Assembly (NCBI RefSeq): GCF_000310225.1
Contig: NZ_AMXF01000019.1
Location: forward strand, 1 to 36,774
DNA: 36,774 nt
Direction: 5' to 3'
From: Thauera phenylacetica B4P
Lineage (GTDB): Bacteria > Pseudomonadota > Gammaproteobacteria > Burkholderiales > Rhodocyclaceae
Position numbers and translations under genes: made by a program. Below are positions 1-7,782 of the stretch, piece after piece. The notes under the pieces were generated by a model. That model saw only the letters and a program-made list of their open reading frames with translations, ran no database searches and was not told the DNA's origin. Every line of letters starts with the position of its first letter. Within the stretch, counting starts at the first letter, position 1.

Positions 1-381
1 ATCCGCGTCGATTGCACATCAGCCACATTCGCGGCTGCCGCCGCTCCTACATTGCGCCGAGCCGTGGCGACATCGTCCCGCGGGCGTGGCGACATCGTCC
101 CGCGGGCGCGGCGACATCGTCCCGCGGGCGTGGTGACATCGTCCCGCGGGCGCGGCGACATCGTCCCGCGGGGGTGGTGACATCGTCCCGCGGGGGTGGT
201 GACATCGTCCCGCGGGGGTGGTGACATCGTCCCGGCACGCGTCGGTTTCATGTAGGAGCGCCGGCAGGCGCGAAAGCGGGCGCGCCAGATCGGCATCCGC
301 ATCGATTGCATGTCGGCATCCGCGTCGATTGCATGTCGGCCCATTCGCGGCTGCCGCCGCTCCTGCATTGCGCCGAGCCGC
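1..381. repeat. Duplicated 65-bp block flanking the 22-bp tandem repeat
   Basis: Positions 1-65 and about 318-381 hold two near-identical copies of a block. Each starts with ATCCGCGTCGATTGC, passes through an inverted REP-like element (TTCGCGGCTGCCGCCGCTCC) and ends with TGCGCCGAGCCG. The 22-bp tandem array lies between them, and a direct REP copy sits at 252-274. A further short direct duplication (CATCCGC-TCGATTGCATGTCGG) lies at about 295-339. I see no coding sequence here. The short ORFs in this stretch are translated repeats. Confidence 0.75.
64..239. repeat. 22-bp tandem repeat, about 8 units
   Basis: Eight head-to-tail units of 22 bp carry the common core GACATCGTCCCGCGGG. Units start at 64, 86, 108, 130, 152, 174, 196 and 218. 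The last diverges after GACATCGTCCCG. Each full unit contains the palindrome CCCGCGGG. Units vary only at the join (GTGGC, GCGGC or GTGGT). The last three complete joins are identical (GGGTGGT), which suggests recent local expansion. The period is not a multiple of three and no gene covers it, so it is probably not a coding repeat. Confidence 0.9.
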
Positions 382-497
382 GGCGGTTTATGTTGGGCCT
401 GTTATCCGTCGTTCCTAATACGCTCATTCGGCTGGGCACCACAAACCGTTCGGATTAAGTCATCGGCCATTTAATCCGGAATTTTTCGATACCCCCT

Positions 498-526
498 TTC
501 AAAAACGTTTTTCATCGGCGTACAAT
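498..526 (+). promoter_or_regulatory. Probable sigma-70 promoter of the H-NS-like gene
   Basis: A TACAAT -10 box lies at 521-526 and TTCAAA at 498-503 serves as the -35, with a 17-bp spacer. The surrounding 470-560 segment is markedly AT-rich compared with its flanks. This predicts a leader of about 30 nt before the ATG at 563. No clear Shine-Dalgarno sequence is visible in that leader. Confidence 0.5.
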
Positions 527-562
527 CGGGACTGTTTTCATCCATCACAATACAAAACAGCC

Positions 563-874
563 ATGACCACCTACGCCGAACTGCAGGAAAAGATCGCCGC
601 ACTCCAATCCCAGGCCGAAGAACTGCGCAAGCGCGAGCTCGCCGAGATCATCGCCGACGTCAAGCAGAAGGTCGCCGCCTATGGCCTCAGCGCCGCCGAT
701 CTCGGCTTCCAGTCGAGCCGCGAATCGGCCGCTCCGCAAAAGACCAAGACCGCGCTCAAGGCCAAATACCGCGACCCCGCCACCGGCGAGACCTGGGTCG
801 GCCGCGGCGCAACGCCCAAGTGGATGCGCGCCTACATCGAAGCCGGCCGCAACAAGGACGAATTCCTGATCTAA
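563..874 (+). CDS. H-NS family nucleoid-associated DNA-binding protein
   Basis: This 103-residue protein has the two-part layout of short beta-proteobacterial H-NS homologues. An N-terminal coiled-coil/oligomerisation helix (residues about 4-45, heptad-like, rich in Glu, Lys and Leu) is followed by a linker and a C-terminal DNA-binding domain. That domain contains YRDPATGETWVGRGATPKW, the conserved loop-bearing motif of the family (about 71-91), and ends in the typical EAGRNKDEFLI. H-NS proteins bind AT-rich DNA in the minor groove and silence horizontally acquired genes. The gene is monocistronic, with its own promoter and terminator. A regulatory role on the AT-rich polysaccharide genes in this window is possible, but nothing in the sequence shows it. 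Confidence 0.92.
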   Translation: MTTYAELQEKIAALQSQAEELRKRELAEIIADVKQKVAAYGLSAADLGFQSSRESAAPQKTKTALKAKYRDPATGETWVGRGATPKWMRAYIEAGRNKDEFLI

Positions 875-892
875 GCCGTTTGCGGTAACGCA

Positions 893-970
893 CCGGGGCA
901 AAACCCCGGCATAAAACCCCGATCCGATCATGACGCGGCGAAAGCGGCGTAATCCGGACGGGGTTTTTCT
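893..970 (+). terminator. Rho-independent terminator(s) after the H-NS-like gene
   Basis: A perfect small hairpin (CCGGGG, loop CAAAA, CCCCGG) lies at 893-909. A larger stem follows, pairing AAAACCCCG at 913-921 with CGGGGTTTT at about 959-967, and ends in TTTTTCTTTT. The second is a standard intrinsic terminator shape. Confidence 0.7.
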
Positions 971-1037
971 TTTCCGACGGCCGCATCGCAACCCCTCCAG
1001 CACATCGACCAAACGAAACGCCATCCGCGACGCCCCA

Positions 1038-1130
1038 TGCAGGAGCGCCGCCAGGCGCGAATGCAGCGGTGAAGCGGCGATGTCGCCAATTCAAAACGCC
1101 CTATTCGCCGCTTGCGCCGCGCCTGCATTC
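1038..1130. repeat. Degenerate REP pair upstream of the nucleotidase
   Basis: A direct REP variant (GCAGGAGCGCCGCCAGGCGC) begins at about 1039. A diverged inverted copy (TTCGCCGCTTGCGCCGCGCC) lies at about 1104. Both have lost part of the perfect hairpin seen elsewhere. The rest of the 875-1233 gap holds the terminator above, and I see nothing else in it. Confidence 0.6.
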
Positions 1131-1233
1131 CAACCCATACGCCTCCACCAAAACCACCCCGCCGACTTTCATCACCGCTTAACCTCCCGCCGCGATCCTC
1201 CGTCCATCCCCGAAACGGACACGAGGCTCCGCC

Positions 1234-3066
1234 ATGCGTCACCCCAAGCTCCCCGGGCTGCTCCTCCTCGCCGGCGCGATCGCGCTCACCGGCTGCACCG
1301 ACTCCTCATCGGACGACGCGCCCAAGCCCGACTACCGCCTGGCCATCCTCCACATCAACGACCACCACTCCAACCTCGACGAATCCGACGCCAGCCTGCG
1401 CCTGCGCACCGGCAGCGACGACACCCGCACCAGCGTGCCCATCAAGCTCGGCGGCTTCCCACGCGTCGCCACCGCCATAGCCGAGCTCTCCGCGCGCCAC
1501 GACAACGTGCTCAAGCTGCACGCCGGCGACGCCATCACCGGCACGCTCTACTACACCCTCAGCGAAGGCGAGGCCGATGCCGCGCTGATGAACCGCGTCT
1601 GCTTCGACGCCCTGGCCGTCGGCAACCACGAGCTCGACTCGGGCGACGCCGGCCTGAGGACCTTCATCGACCACCTCTGGTCCGCGCCCGACTGCCGCAC
1701 CCCGGTGCTCTCGGCCAACCTCGCCCCGCGCGCCGGCTCGCCGCTCGGCGGCGACAGCGTGCGGCCCTCCGTGGTGCTCGAGCGTGGCGGCGAGCGCATC
1801 GGCATCGTCGGCCTCACCACCGCCGCCAAGACCCAGAACGCCTCGCGCCCCGACCCCGGCACCCGCCTGCTCGACGAAGTCGACGCCGCCCAAGGCGAGA
1901 TCGACCGCCTGCGCGCCCAGGGCATCGACAAGATCGTCCTGCTCTCGCACCTCGGCTACACCCAGGACCAGGCGATCGCCGCGCAGCTCTCCGGCGTCGA
2001 CGTCATCGTCGGCGGCGACTCGCACAGCCTGCTCGGCGACGACAGCCTCAAGACCTTCGGCCTCGCGCCCGTCGGCGCCTACCCCACCGCAGCGCGCAAC
2101 AAGGACGGCGACACCGTCTGCGTCGTCCAGGCCTGGCAATACAGCGCCGTGGTCGGCGAGCTCGAGGTGCTCTTCGACGGCGACGGCGAGGTCAAGTCCT
2201 GCTCCGGCCAGCCGCACATCCTCATCGGCAGCAGCCTCGGCACGCTCGCCGGCGACGCCCTCGCCGCAGCCCGCGCCGATCTCGCCAGCCAGCCGGCGCT
2301 GCGCGTCACCGAACCCGATGCGGCCGCCAGCACCGTGCTCGCCGAGTACGCCGAGCAGGTCAAGGAATTCGGCGCCGAGCCCGTCACGGTCGCGCAGCAG
2401 AACCTCTGCCTGCGCCGCGTCCCCGGCACCAAGCGCGACCCCTCGCGCTCCCGGCTCGACGGCTGCAACCTCGATCCGCACGTGATCGCGCATGGCGGCG
2501 ACGTCCAGCAACTCGTCGCCGAAGCCTTCCTCCTCCAGGGCCAGCGCTTCGGCGGAGCGGACATCTCGCTGCAGAATGGCGGCGGCGTGCGTGTCGATCT
2601 CGCCGCGGGCACCGTCACCGTCGGGCACATCTACACCGTGCTGCCGTTCAAGAACACGCTCGTCGCGCTCAGCCTCACCGGCGCCGAGCTGCGCGCCACC
2701 CTCGAGGACGCCATGCAGAGCGTGGTCGCCGGCAACACCGGCTCCTACCCCTACGCCGGCGCGCTGCGCTGGCAGGTCGACCTGCGCCAGCCCCTCGGCC
2801 AGCGCATCGGCGCACTCGAGCACCGCAACGCGCAGGGCCAGTGGGTGGCGCTCGACGACGCCGCGACCTACCGCGTGATCACCAACGACTTCATCGCCGC
2901 CGGCCAGGACGGCTACACCACCCTCGGCACCCTGGCCGCCGACCGCCGCGAAGAGACCTTCCTCGCCTACGCCGACGCCTTCCTGCAATACGCCCGCGAA
3001 ACCCCCACCCTCACCCGCCCCGCCAGCGCGGATTTCAGCACGCAGGTGTTCGCGGACACCGAATAG
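1234..3066 (+). CDS. Lipoprotein 5'-nucleotidase / UshA-like metallophosphoesterase
   Basis: This 610-residue protein probably hydrolyses nucleotides or nucleotide sugars outside the inner membrane. The N-terminus is a lipoprotein signal peptide with lipobox LTGC (Cys21). The calcineurin-like metallophosphatase domain follows, with the metal-binding motifs LHINDHH (Asp43, His45), HAGDAITGT, AVGNHELD, LLSHLGY and VGGDSHSLL in the family order. The C-terminal half (about 350-600) is the substrate-binding 5'-nucleotidase domain, with LQNGGGVR and NDFIAAGQDGY. Length and domain order match UshA/NadN-type enzymes. A GAGG sequence precedes the ATG by about 10 nt. The gene stands alone, downstream of a REP pair and upstream of a long REP array. 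The exact substrate cannot be read from the sequence. Confidence 0.9.
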   Translation: MRHPKLPGLLLLAGAIALTGCTDSSSDDAPKPDYRLAILHINDHHSNLDESDASLRLRTGSDDTRTSVPIKLGGFPRVATAIAELSARHDNVLKLHAGDAITGTLYYTLSEGEADAALMNRVCFDALAVGNHELDSGDAGLRTFIDHLWSAPDCRTPVLSANLAPRAGSPLGGDSVRPSVVLERGGERIGIVGLTTAAKTQNASRPDPGTRLLDEVDAAQGEIDRLRAQGIDKIVLLSHLGYTQDQAIAAQLSGVDVIVGGDSHSLLGDDSLKTFGLAPVGAYPTAARNKDGDTVCVVQAWQYSAVVGELEVLFDGDGEVKSCSGQPHILIGSSLGTLAGDALAAARADLASQPALRVTEPDAAASTVLAEYAEQVKEFGAEPVTVAQQNLCLRRVPGTKRDPSRSRLDGCNLDPHVIAHGGDVQQLVAEAFLLQGQRFGGADISLQNGGGVRVDLAAGTVTVGHIYTVLPFKNTLVALSLTGAELRATLEDAMQSVVAGNTGSYPYAGALRWQVDLRQPLGQRIGALEHRNAQGQWVALDDAATYRVITNDFIAAGQDGYTTLGTLAADRREETFLAYADAFLQYARETPTLTRPASADFSTQVFADTE

Positions 3067-3090
3067 ATCGCCCCCAGCCTGGGTGGCGTT

Positions 3091-3890
3091 TCATGTAGAA
3101 GCGCCGGCAGGCGCGAAAGCGGCCGTGTCGACCGCGACCAGCCTCGGTGAGGGCGCAGCCGCCCTAATCGCGGCTGCCGCCGCTCCTACATGAAAGACAT
3201 CGCGTTGATCAGCGCGCAGGCCCCCGGCAAGCGCCGCCCCAATGTAGGAGCGCCGGCAGGCGCGAAAGCGGCGGCACCGCCCGCGACCCGCGCCGATGAG
3301 GGCGCAACCGCCCTATTCGCGGCGGCCGCCGCTCCTACATGAAAGACATCACGTCGATCAGCGCGCCGACGCCCCAGCCACCACCACGCCAATGTAGGAG
3401 CGCCGGCAGGCGCGAAAGCAGCCGCACCGCCCGCGACCACCGCCGATGAGGGCGTAACCGCCCCATTCGCGGCGGCCGCCGCTCCTACATGAAAACCATC
3501 GCGGGGATCAACGCGCAGGCACCCCAGCCAACCACCGCCCCAATGTAGGAGCGCCGGCAGGCGCGAAAGCGGCCGCACCGCCCGCGACCCGCGTCGGTGA
3601 GGGCGTAACCGCCCTATTCGCGGCTGCCGCCGCTCCTACATGAAAACCATCGCGGGGATCAGCGCGCCGACACCGCAGCAACCCCCACGCCAATGTAGGA
3701 GCGCCGGCAGGCGCGAATTCGGCCGCACCGCCCGCGACCACCGCCGGTGAGGGCATGACCGCCCTATTCGCGGCTGCCGCCGCTCCTACATGAAAACCAT
3801 CGCGGGGATCAGCGCGCCGACACCGCAGCAACCCCCACGCCAATGTAGGAGCGCCGGCAGGCGCGAAAGCAGCCGCGCCGCCCGCGATCA
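3091..3890. repeat. REP/BIME array, about 150-bp period
   Basis: A tandem array starts just after the nucleotidase gene. Direct REP elements (GAGCGCCGGCAGGCGCGAA) recur with their preceding ATG at about 3093, 3242, 3392, 3543, 3693 and 3843, a spacing of 149-151 bp. Each unit also holds, about 85 bp further on, an inverted REP of a second type (TTCGCGGCNGCCGCCGCTCC), and conserved linkers such as GAGGGCGTAACCGCCC and CATGAAAACCATCGCGGGGATC. So each unit is a composite BIME: type A forward, linker, type B reverse, linker. The short ORFs on both strands here are translated repeats, not genes. Confidence 0.9.
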
Positions 3891-3912
3891 AGCAAATTCA
3901 AGACCTGGCCCC
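3891..3912. repeat. Island-boundary motif, copy 1
   Basis: AGCAAATTCAAGACCTGG followed by CCCC lies exactly where the REP array stops and the Fic gene island begins. Related copies lie at 5611-5634, 6533-6550 and 7720-7743. Confidence 0.65.
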
Positions 3913-3960
3913 CGCCATAAAAGCCCCGGAATCGGGCGTAATTGGGTGTACCATTGGTTC

Positions 3961-5010
3961 ATGCTTCGAACCGACACCCTCCAGATCACCACCGAAATCC
4001 TGGCGCTGATCGCCAGAATCGATGAGTTCAAAGGCGCTTGGCGTGCCTTGGGCACCCTGGCACCCGAGCGCCTTTCGGCCTTGCGCCGCGTGGCCACCAT
4101 CGAGAGCATCGGCTCTTCCACACGGATCGAGGGCAGCAAGCTCAGCGACCGCGAGGTCGAGCGACTGCTGGCCAACCTGGAGATCAAGCGGTTCGACACG
4201 CGCGACGAGCAAGAGGTCGCCGGTTACGCCAAGGTGATGGAGGTGGTGTTCAGCGCCTGGCAGGACATCCCCTTCACCGAGAATTACATCAAGCAGCTGC
4301 ACCAGATCCTGCTCCAGCACAGCGACAAGGATCACTGGCACCGGGGGCAGTACAAGACCAACACCAACAGCGTGGCTGCCTTCGACGAGCACGGCGAGCA
4401 GATCGGCATTGTGTTCCAGACGGCATCACCGTTCGATACGCCCCGGCGGATGACCGAGTTGATCGCTTGGGTCGATGCGCAGCGCGAGTCCAGGCTGCTG
4501 CATCCCCTGCTGATCGCTGCGATCTTCGTGGTGGTTTTTCTGGAGATTCACCCCTTCCAGGACGGCAATGGCCGGATCAGCCGCGCACTGACCACCTTGC
4601 TGCTATTGCAGGCGGGCTATGCCTACGTGCCGTACAGCTCGCTCGAGAGCGTAATCGAGCTCAACAAGGAGGCCTACTATCTGGCGCTGCGCCAGACACA
4701 GGGCACCATTCGAGCGGATGCGCCCAACTGGCAGCCGTGGCTGGCGTTCTTCCTGCGGTCCCTGGCCGAGCAGGTCCGGCGACTGGAGAAGAAGGTCGAG
4801 CGCGAAAAGCTCGTGCTGGCCAGCCTGCCGGAGCTGTCGTTGCAGATCGTGGAATTTGCTCGCGAGCATGGGCGCGTCACGATAGGCGATGTCATCAGGC
4901 TCACCGGCGCCAGCCGCAACACCTTGAAGGCGCACTTCCGCAAGCTCGTGGAGCGCGGACACCTTGGCCAGCAAGGCAGCGGCCGAGGCGTCTGGTACGA
5001 GTTGCGCTGA
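3961..5010 (+). CDS. Fic family protein (AMP transferase) with wHTH C-terminus
   Basis: This 349-residue protein carries the Fic active-site motif HPFQDGNGRISR (residues 197-208), with the catalytic His197. Fic enzymes transfer AMP, or another nucleotide moiety, to hydroxyl groups on target proteins. An N-terminal SSTRIEG (52-58) fits the inhibitory (S/T)xxxE(G/N) motif, so the protein looks like a self-inhibited class II Fic. The C-terminus (about 290-349) resembles a winged helix, with TIGDVIRLTGASRNTLKAHF in its recognition region. The frame stays open to 3790, but that upstream part is REP repeat, so the ATG at 3961 is chosen; MLRTDTLQ is a typical family start. The gene lies as an island between two REP arrays, with no partner gene. 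Confidence 0.88.
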   Translation: MLRTDTLQITTEILALIARIDEFKGAWRALGTLAPERLSALRRVATIESIGSSTRIEGSKLSDREVERLLANLEIKRFDTRDEQEVAGYAKVMEVVFSAWQDIPFTENYIKQLHQILLQHSDKDHWHRGQYKTNTNSVAAFDEHGEQIGIVFQTASPFDTPRRMTELIAWVDAQRESRLLHPLLIAAIFVVVFLEIHPFQDGNGRISRALTTLLLLQAGYAYVPYSSLESVIELNKEAYYLALRQTQGTIRADAPNWQPWLAFFLRSLAEQVRRLEKKVEREKLVLASLPELSLQIVEFAREHGRVTIGDVIRLTGASRNTLKAHFRKLVERGHLGQQGSGRGVWYELR

Positions 5011-5027
5011 TCACCCGGCGACCGCCA

Positions 5028-5606
5028 CCGATGAGGGCGTAACCGCCCTATTCGCGGCGGCCGCCGCTCCTACATGAAAACCATCGCTTGGATCAACGCG
5101 CCGACGCCCCAGCCACCGCCGCGCCCATGTAGGAGCGCCGGCAGGCGCGAAAGCAGCCGCACCGCCCGCGACCACCGCCGATGAGTGCGTAACCGCCCTA
5201 TTCGCGGCGGCCGCCGCTCCACATGAAAACCATCGCTTGGATCAGCGCGCCGACGCCCCAGCCACCGCCGCGCCCATGTAGGAGCGCCGGCAGGCGCGAA
5301 AGCAGCCGCACCGCCCGCGACCACCGCCGATGAGTGCGTAACCGCCCTATTCGCGGCGGCCGCCGCTCCTACATGAAAACCGTCGCTTGGATCAACGCGC
5401 CGACGCCCCAGCCACCGCCGCGCCCATGTAGGAGCGCCGGCAGGCGCGAATTCGGCCGTGCCGCACGCGACCAGCGTCGGTGAGGGCGTAACCGCCCTCT
5501 TCGCGGCGGCCGCCACTCACATGAAAAACATCGCGCGGATGGCGGCCCAGCAACCCCCACCCCAATGTAGGAGCGCCGGCAGGCGCGAATTCGGCCGTGC
5601 CGCACG
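5028..5606. repeat. REP/BIME array, second block
   Basis: The same composite unit as at 3091-3890 resumes mid-unit immediately after the Fic stop codon. Direct REPs are preceded by ATG at 5127, 5276, 5426 and 5566, giving periods of 149, 150 and about 139 bp. Inverted type-B REPs lie between them. The linkers (ATCGCTTGGATCA-CGCGCCGACGCCCCAGCC) are more alike within this block than with the first, which suggests local homogenisation. No gene is visible inside it. Confidence 0.9.
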
Positions 5607-5610
5607 CAAA

Positions 5611-5634
5611 TGAGCAAATTCAAGACCTGACCCC
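5611..5634. repeat. Island-boundary motif, copy 2
   Basis: TGAGCAAATTCAAGACCTGA followed by CCCC marks the change from the array to the toxin-antitoxin island. It is followed by a short duplication, ATCAATGATGACCCATCAATGAG. It is preceded by GCCGCACGC (5599-5607), which recurs at 6319-6327 on the other side of the island. Confidence 0.65.
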
Positions 5635-5667
5635 ATCAATGATGACCCATCAATGAGACCTGCACCA

Positions 5668-6003
5668 TCAATGCAGCGCAGCCAGCGCCGCCTCGGGGGC
5701 CTTGTCCAGCACCTTGAGCAGCGCTTTGGCCGCGCCGGTGGGGCTGCGCTTGCCCTGCTCCCAGTTACGGATCGTCTCCACGGGCACGTCGATCCGCTCG
5801 GAAAACTCCGCCTGGCTCAAGCCCAGGCGCTTGCGAACGCGTCGTGCGAACTTGGCCGCGTCCTGCATCGCGTCGGCCTCGTCGGACGCGGCCTGCCTGG
5901 CGAGGTCCGCCTCGGTCGTGGCATCCACGCGGGCGGCATCGATGCGCCCGGAATCCTGCGATTCGGAGCCGGCGGGATCAATCTTCACGCGTACGGTTTT
6001 CAT
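5668..6003 (-). CDS. XRE-family HTH antitoxin / transcriptional regulator
   Basis: This 111-residue protein has a charged, Ala/Asp-rich N-terminal half (1-50), likely the toxin-binding part, and a Cro/C1-type helix-turn-helix in the C-terminal half. The HTH contains RLGLSQAEFSERIDVPVETI followed by RNWEQGKRSP, the typical XRE recognition helix and its closing turn. It overlaps the upstream BrnT-like toxin by 26 bp on the same strand, so the two form a toxin-first TA operon. BrnT toxins are often paired with BrnA (ribbon-helix-helix) antitoxins, and an XRE partner is a known alternative type. Autorepression by the HTH protein is likely from the family, but no operator was identified. Confidence 0.82.
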   Translation of the reverse strand: MKTVRVKIDPAGSESQDSGRIDAARVDATTEADLARQAASDEADAMQDAAKFARRVRKRLGLSQAEFSERIDVPVETIRNWEQGKRSPTGAAKALLKVLDKAPEAALAALH

Positions 6004-6259
6004 AGTCTCGGACCTCTCGCTGGTTGGCCTTACGTGCGGAAATGATGCGGATGGCGTCGCGCCTCGGCGTATCGACGATCACGAACAAGCACTGTTCGAT
6101 CCGGCCCATCACCTGAAAGCACTCTTCACCATGACTGTGCCGGGGGTCGGCCTGGAACACGCGATCCGGATCGAAGAAGGCCCGGGCCGCATAGGCAAAA
6201 TCGAAACCGCGCACTTGAAAGCACGCCTCGCTCTTCGCCTCGTCCCATTCGAAATCCAT
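5978..6259 (-). CDS. BrnT-like ribonuclease toxin
   Basis: This protein of 93 residues opens with MDFEWDEAK and contains RIISARKANQREVRDYE near the C-terminus, the two hallmark segments of the BrnT (RelE-like fold) toxin family. BrnT toxins act as ribonucleases that stop translation. The ATG at 6259 is chosen because the family starts here; the open frame extends to 6325 but with unrelated sequence. The segment after the first motif reads ACFQVRGFDF where the family usually has an N-x-x-KHG-like pattern, so this copy is somewhat divergent and activity is not assured. The 3' end overlaps the antitoxin gene by 26 bp. Confidence 0.82.
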   Translation of the reverse strand: MDFEWDEAKSEACFQVRGFDFAYAARAFFDPDRVFQADPRHSHGEECFQVMGRIEQCLFVIVDTPRRDAIRIISARKANQREVRDYENRTRED

Positions 6260-6318
6260 GGGAAGAGTGTAGGCCAATGACCCACCGCCGGCAAACTCGG
6301 AAAGAAAGGACCGGCGGA

Positions 6319-6532
6319 GCCGCACGCGACCACCGCCGGTGAGGGCGTAACCGCCCTATTCGCGGCGGCCGCCGCTCCTACATGAAAAACATCGCGGGGA
6401 TTGGCGCGGATGGCGGCCCAGCAACCCCCGCCCCAATAAAACATCGCGGGGATTGGCGCGGATGGCGGCCCAGCAACCCCCACCCCAATGTAGGAGCGCC
6501 GGCAGGCGCGAATGCGGCGGCTCAGCCCAACA
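6319..6532. repeat. REP array with a 52-bp tandem duplication
   Basis: The composite repeat resumes at GCCGCACGCGACCACCGCCG. An inverted REP lies at 6359-6381 and a direct REP at 6490-6512. Between them a 52-bp segment (AACATCGCGGGGATTGGCGC onward) is directly duplicated (6386-6437 and 6438-6489), with one mismatch seen in the C-rich tail. No gene is present. Confidence 0.85.
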
Positions 6533-6550
6533 TGAGCAAATTCAAGCCCC
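6533..6550. repeat. Island-boundary motif, copy 3 (degenerate)
   Basis: ATGAGCAAATTCAAGCCCCC is a shortened version of the boundary motif, lacking the ACCTGA part. It again lies between a direct REP and the start of the next gene island. Confidence 0.55.
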
Positions 6551-6659
6551 CATCCACCCCACTACCACCTCCATTCCTACCCGTTTATCATTCTCCGCCA
6601 CCCTTCTTCACAGCACCCCGACGCTCCCCCGAAAAACGCCCCCTGCTCGACGGCAAGGG

Positions 6660-7477
6660 CATGACACCGAGGCCGCCGCGACCATTCGCACGCACCCCTT
6701 GCCGCATGCCGCGGACAAGCCTTGCTATCTCTACACGAACGACGCCGCGCTCAAGGGGCACGCCGACTACAAAGCGGCGAAAGCCGGCAATGCCACCGCA
6801 GCAGGCCGCTTGCTGCGGGACCTCGCCGCCGACTTCATCAAAGACACCGCAAGACAATTCGGTGACAGCGTCCTTTTCGTCGCCCCCATGCACGCGAAGC
6901 GAGCGGTGACAACGCCATCCCGCAGATGCTCGCTACCGCGTTGGCCATCGCATCCGGCGGGCGCGCGGACGAGAGCATCGTGCAGCGCGAGCGCGTCTTC
7001 CACACCGGCGCCGACCCGATGGAACGCATCAGCCTTCGCCCCCACTTTGACGGCCACGTCGAACCCAGCGCAAACTATGTACTCGTCGATGACGTCTCGA
7101 CCATGGGAACGACGATCGCCGAACTGGGTCACTTCATCCAAAGCAAGGGCGGACAGGTCGGCGGCGTGGTACTGCTTGTCAACGCCAGCCGCACCGCACG
7201 GCTTCAGCCGCCCAAAGTAGCCGTCCGCAAGATCCAGGAGCGCTACGGCCATGACATTGAAGCAATTTTTGGAATACAGCCGCAGGCGCTCACGGCCGAC
7301 GAAGCCGGTTACCTCATCGGCTTCCGAACCGCTGACGAAATCCGAAATCGAGTCGCTAAGGCGCGACAAGAAACGCATCTCCGCCTACGCGCGAAAGGTA
7401 TTCGCCGACTTCGCCCCCAAGGCCGACTGAGCCGGACGCTGCGGGCGATCGTTCGGTCATTGAAGCGCACGGCGTAG
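6660..7477 (+). pseudogene. Phosphoribosyltransferase, frameshifted and lacking a clear start
   Basis: Two frames together encode one phosphoribosyltransferase-like protein. The first frame (about 6660-6895) reads DKPCYLYTNDAALKGHADYK through to VLFVAPMHA. The second (about 6896-7477) continues SGDNAIPQMLATALA and contains the PRPP-binding motif YVLVDDVSTMGTTIAEL (about 7076-7126). Inserting one base near 6894-6896 joins them smoothly (HA-EA-SGDNAIP), so a single-base deletion is the simplest explanation. No convincing start codon is found upstream in the first frame before it runs into repeats, so the 5' end may also be missing. The substrate is unknown. It lies alone between two REP blocks. 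A sequencing error is an alternative cause of the frameshift. Confidence 0.7.
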
Positions 7478-7534
7478 CGGTACCCACCTTTCGGGCCCGG
7501 AACAGCACCCTCTGCACGAATCGCGACGCCCCAT

Positions 7535-7717
7535 GTAGGAGCGCCGGCAGGCGCGAATTGGGCCGCTCAACACGCAACCAGCGTCGGCGAGCGCGTAACC
7601 GCCCTAATCGCGGCTGCCGCCGCTCCTACATGAAAGACATCGCGGGGATGGCGGCGCAGCAAGCGCCGCGCCCATGTAGGAGCGCCGGCAGGCGCGAATT
7701 GGGCCGTGCCGCACGCA
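7535..7717. repeat. REP pair block
   Basis: A direct REP lies at 7535-7557, an inverted type-B REP at about 7608-7630 and a second direct REP at about 7677-7699, joined by the usual linkers. The block resumes at a REP itself and not mid-unit. Nothing else is visible between 7478 and 7720. Confidence 0.85.
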
Positions 7718-7719
7718 AA

Positions 7720-7743
7720 TGAGCAAATTCAAGACCTGACCCC
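7720..7743. repeat. Island-boundary motif, copy 4
   Basis: TGAGCAAATTCAAGACCTGA followed by CCCC lies at the array edge before the WbuC gene. The 9-bp sequence GCCGCACGC occurs on both sides (7708-7716 and 7764-7772), as it does around the TA island, leaving a mini-island of about 47 bp with no gene. Confidence 0.65.
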
Positions 7744-7782
7744 ACCCGCCCGAATGCGGCGCCGCCGCACGCGACCAACGCC

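Noticed and set aside
1306..2988. 560-residue open frame on the minus strand
   Set aside because: It is antisense to the nucleotidase gene, whose motifs and signal peptide are clear. The translation is low-complexity Gly/Ala/Val/Glu, a shadow of GC-rich codons.
3186..3891. Minus-strand ORFs with repeated AFAPAGAPT peptides
   Set aside because: These are translations of the REP array. The peptide repeat comes from the DNA repeat and there is no start signal or conserved protein.
3091..5606. Possible CRISPR array
   Set aside because: The period is 150 bp, the spacer-like segments are themselves repeated, and each repeat is a REP hairpin. No cas genes are present.
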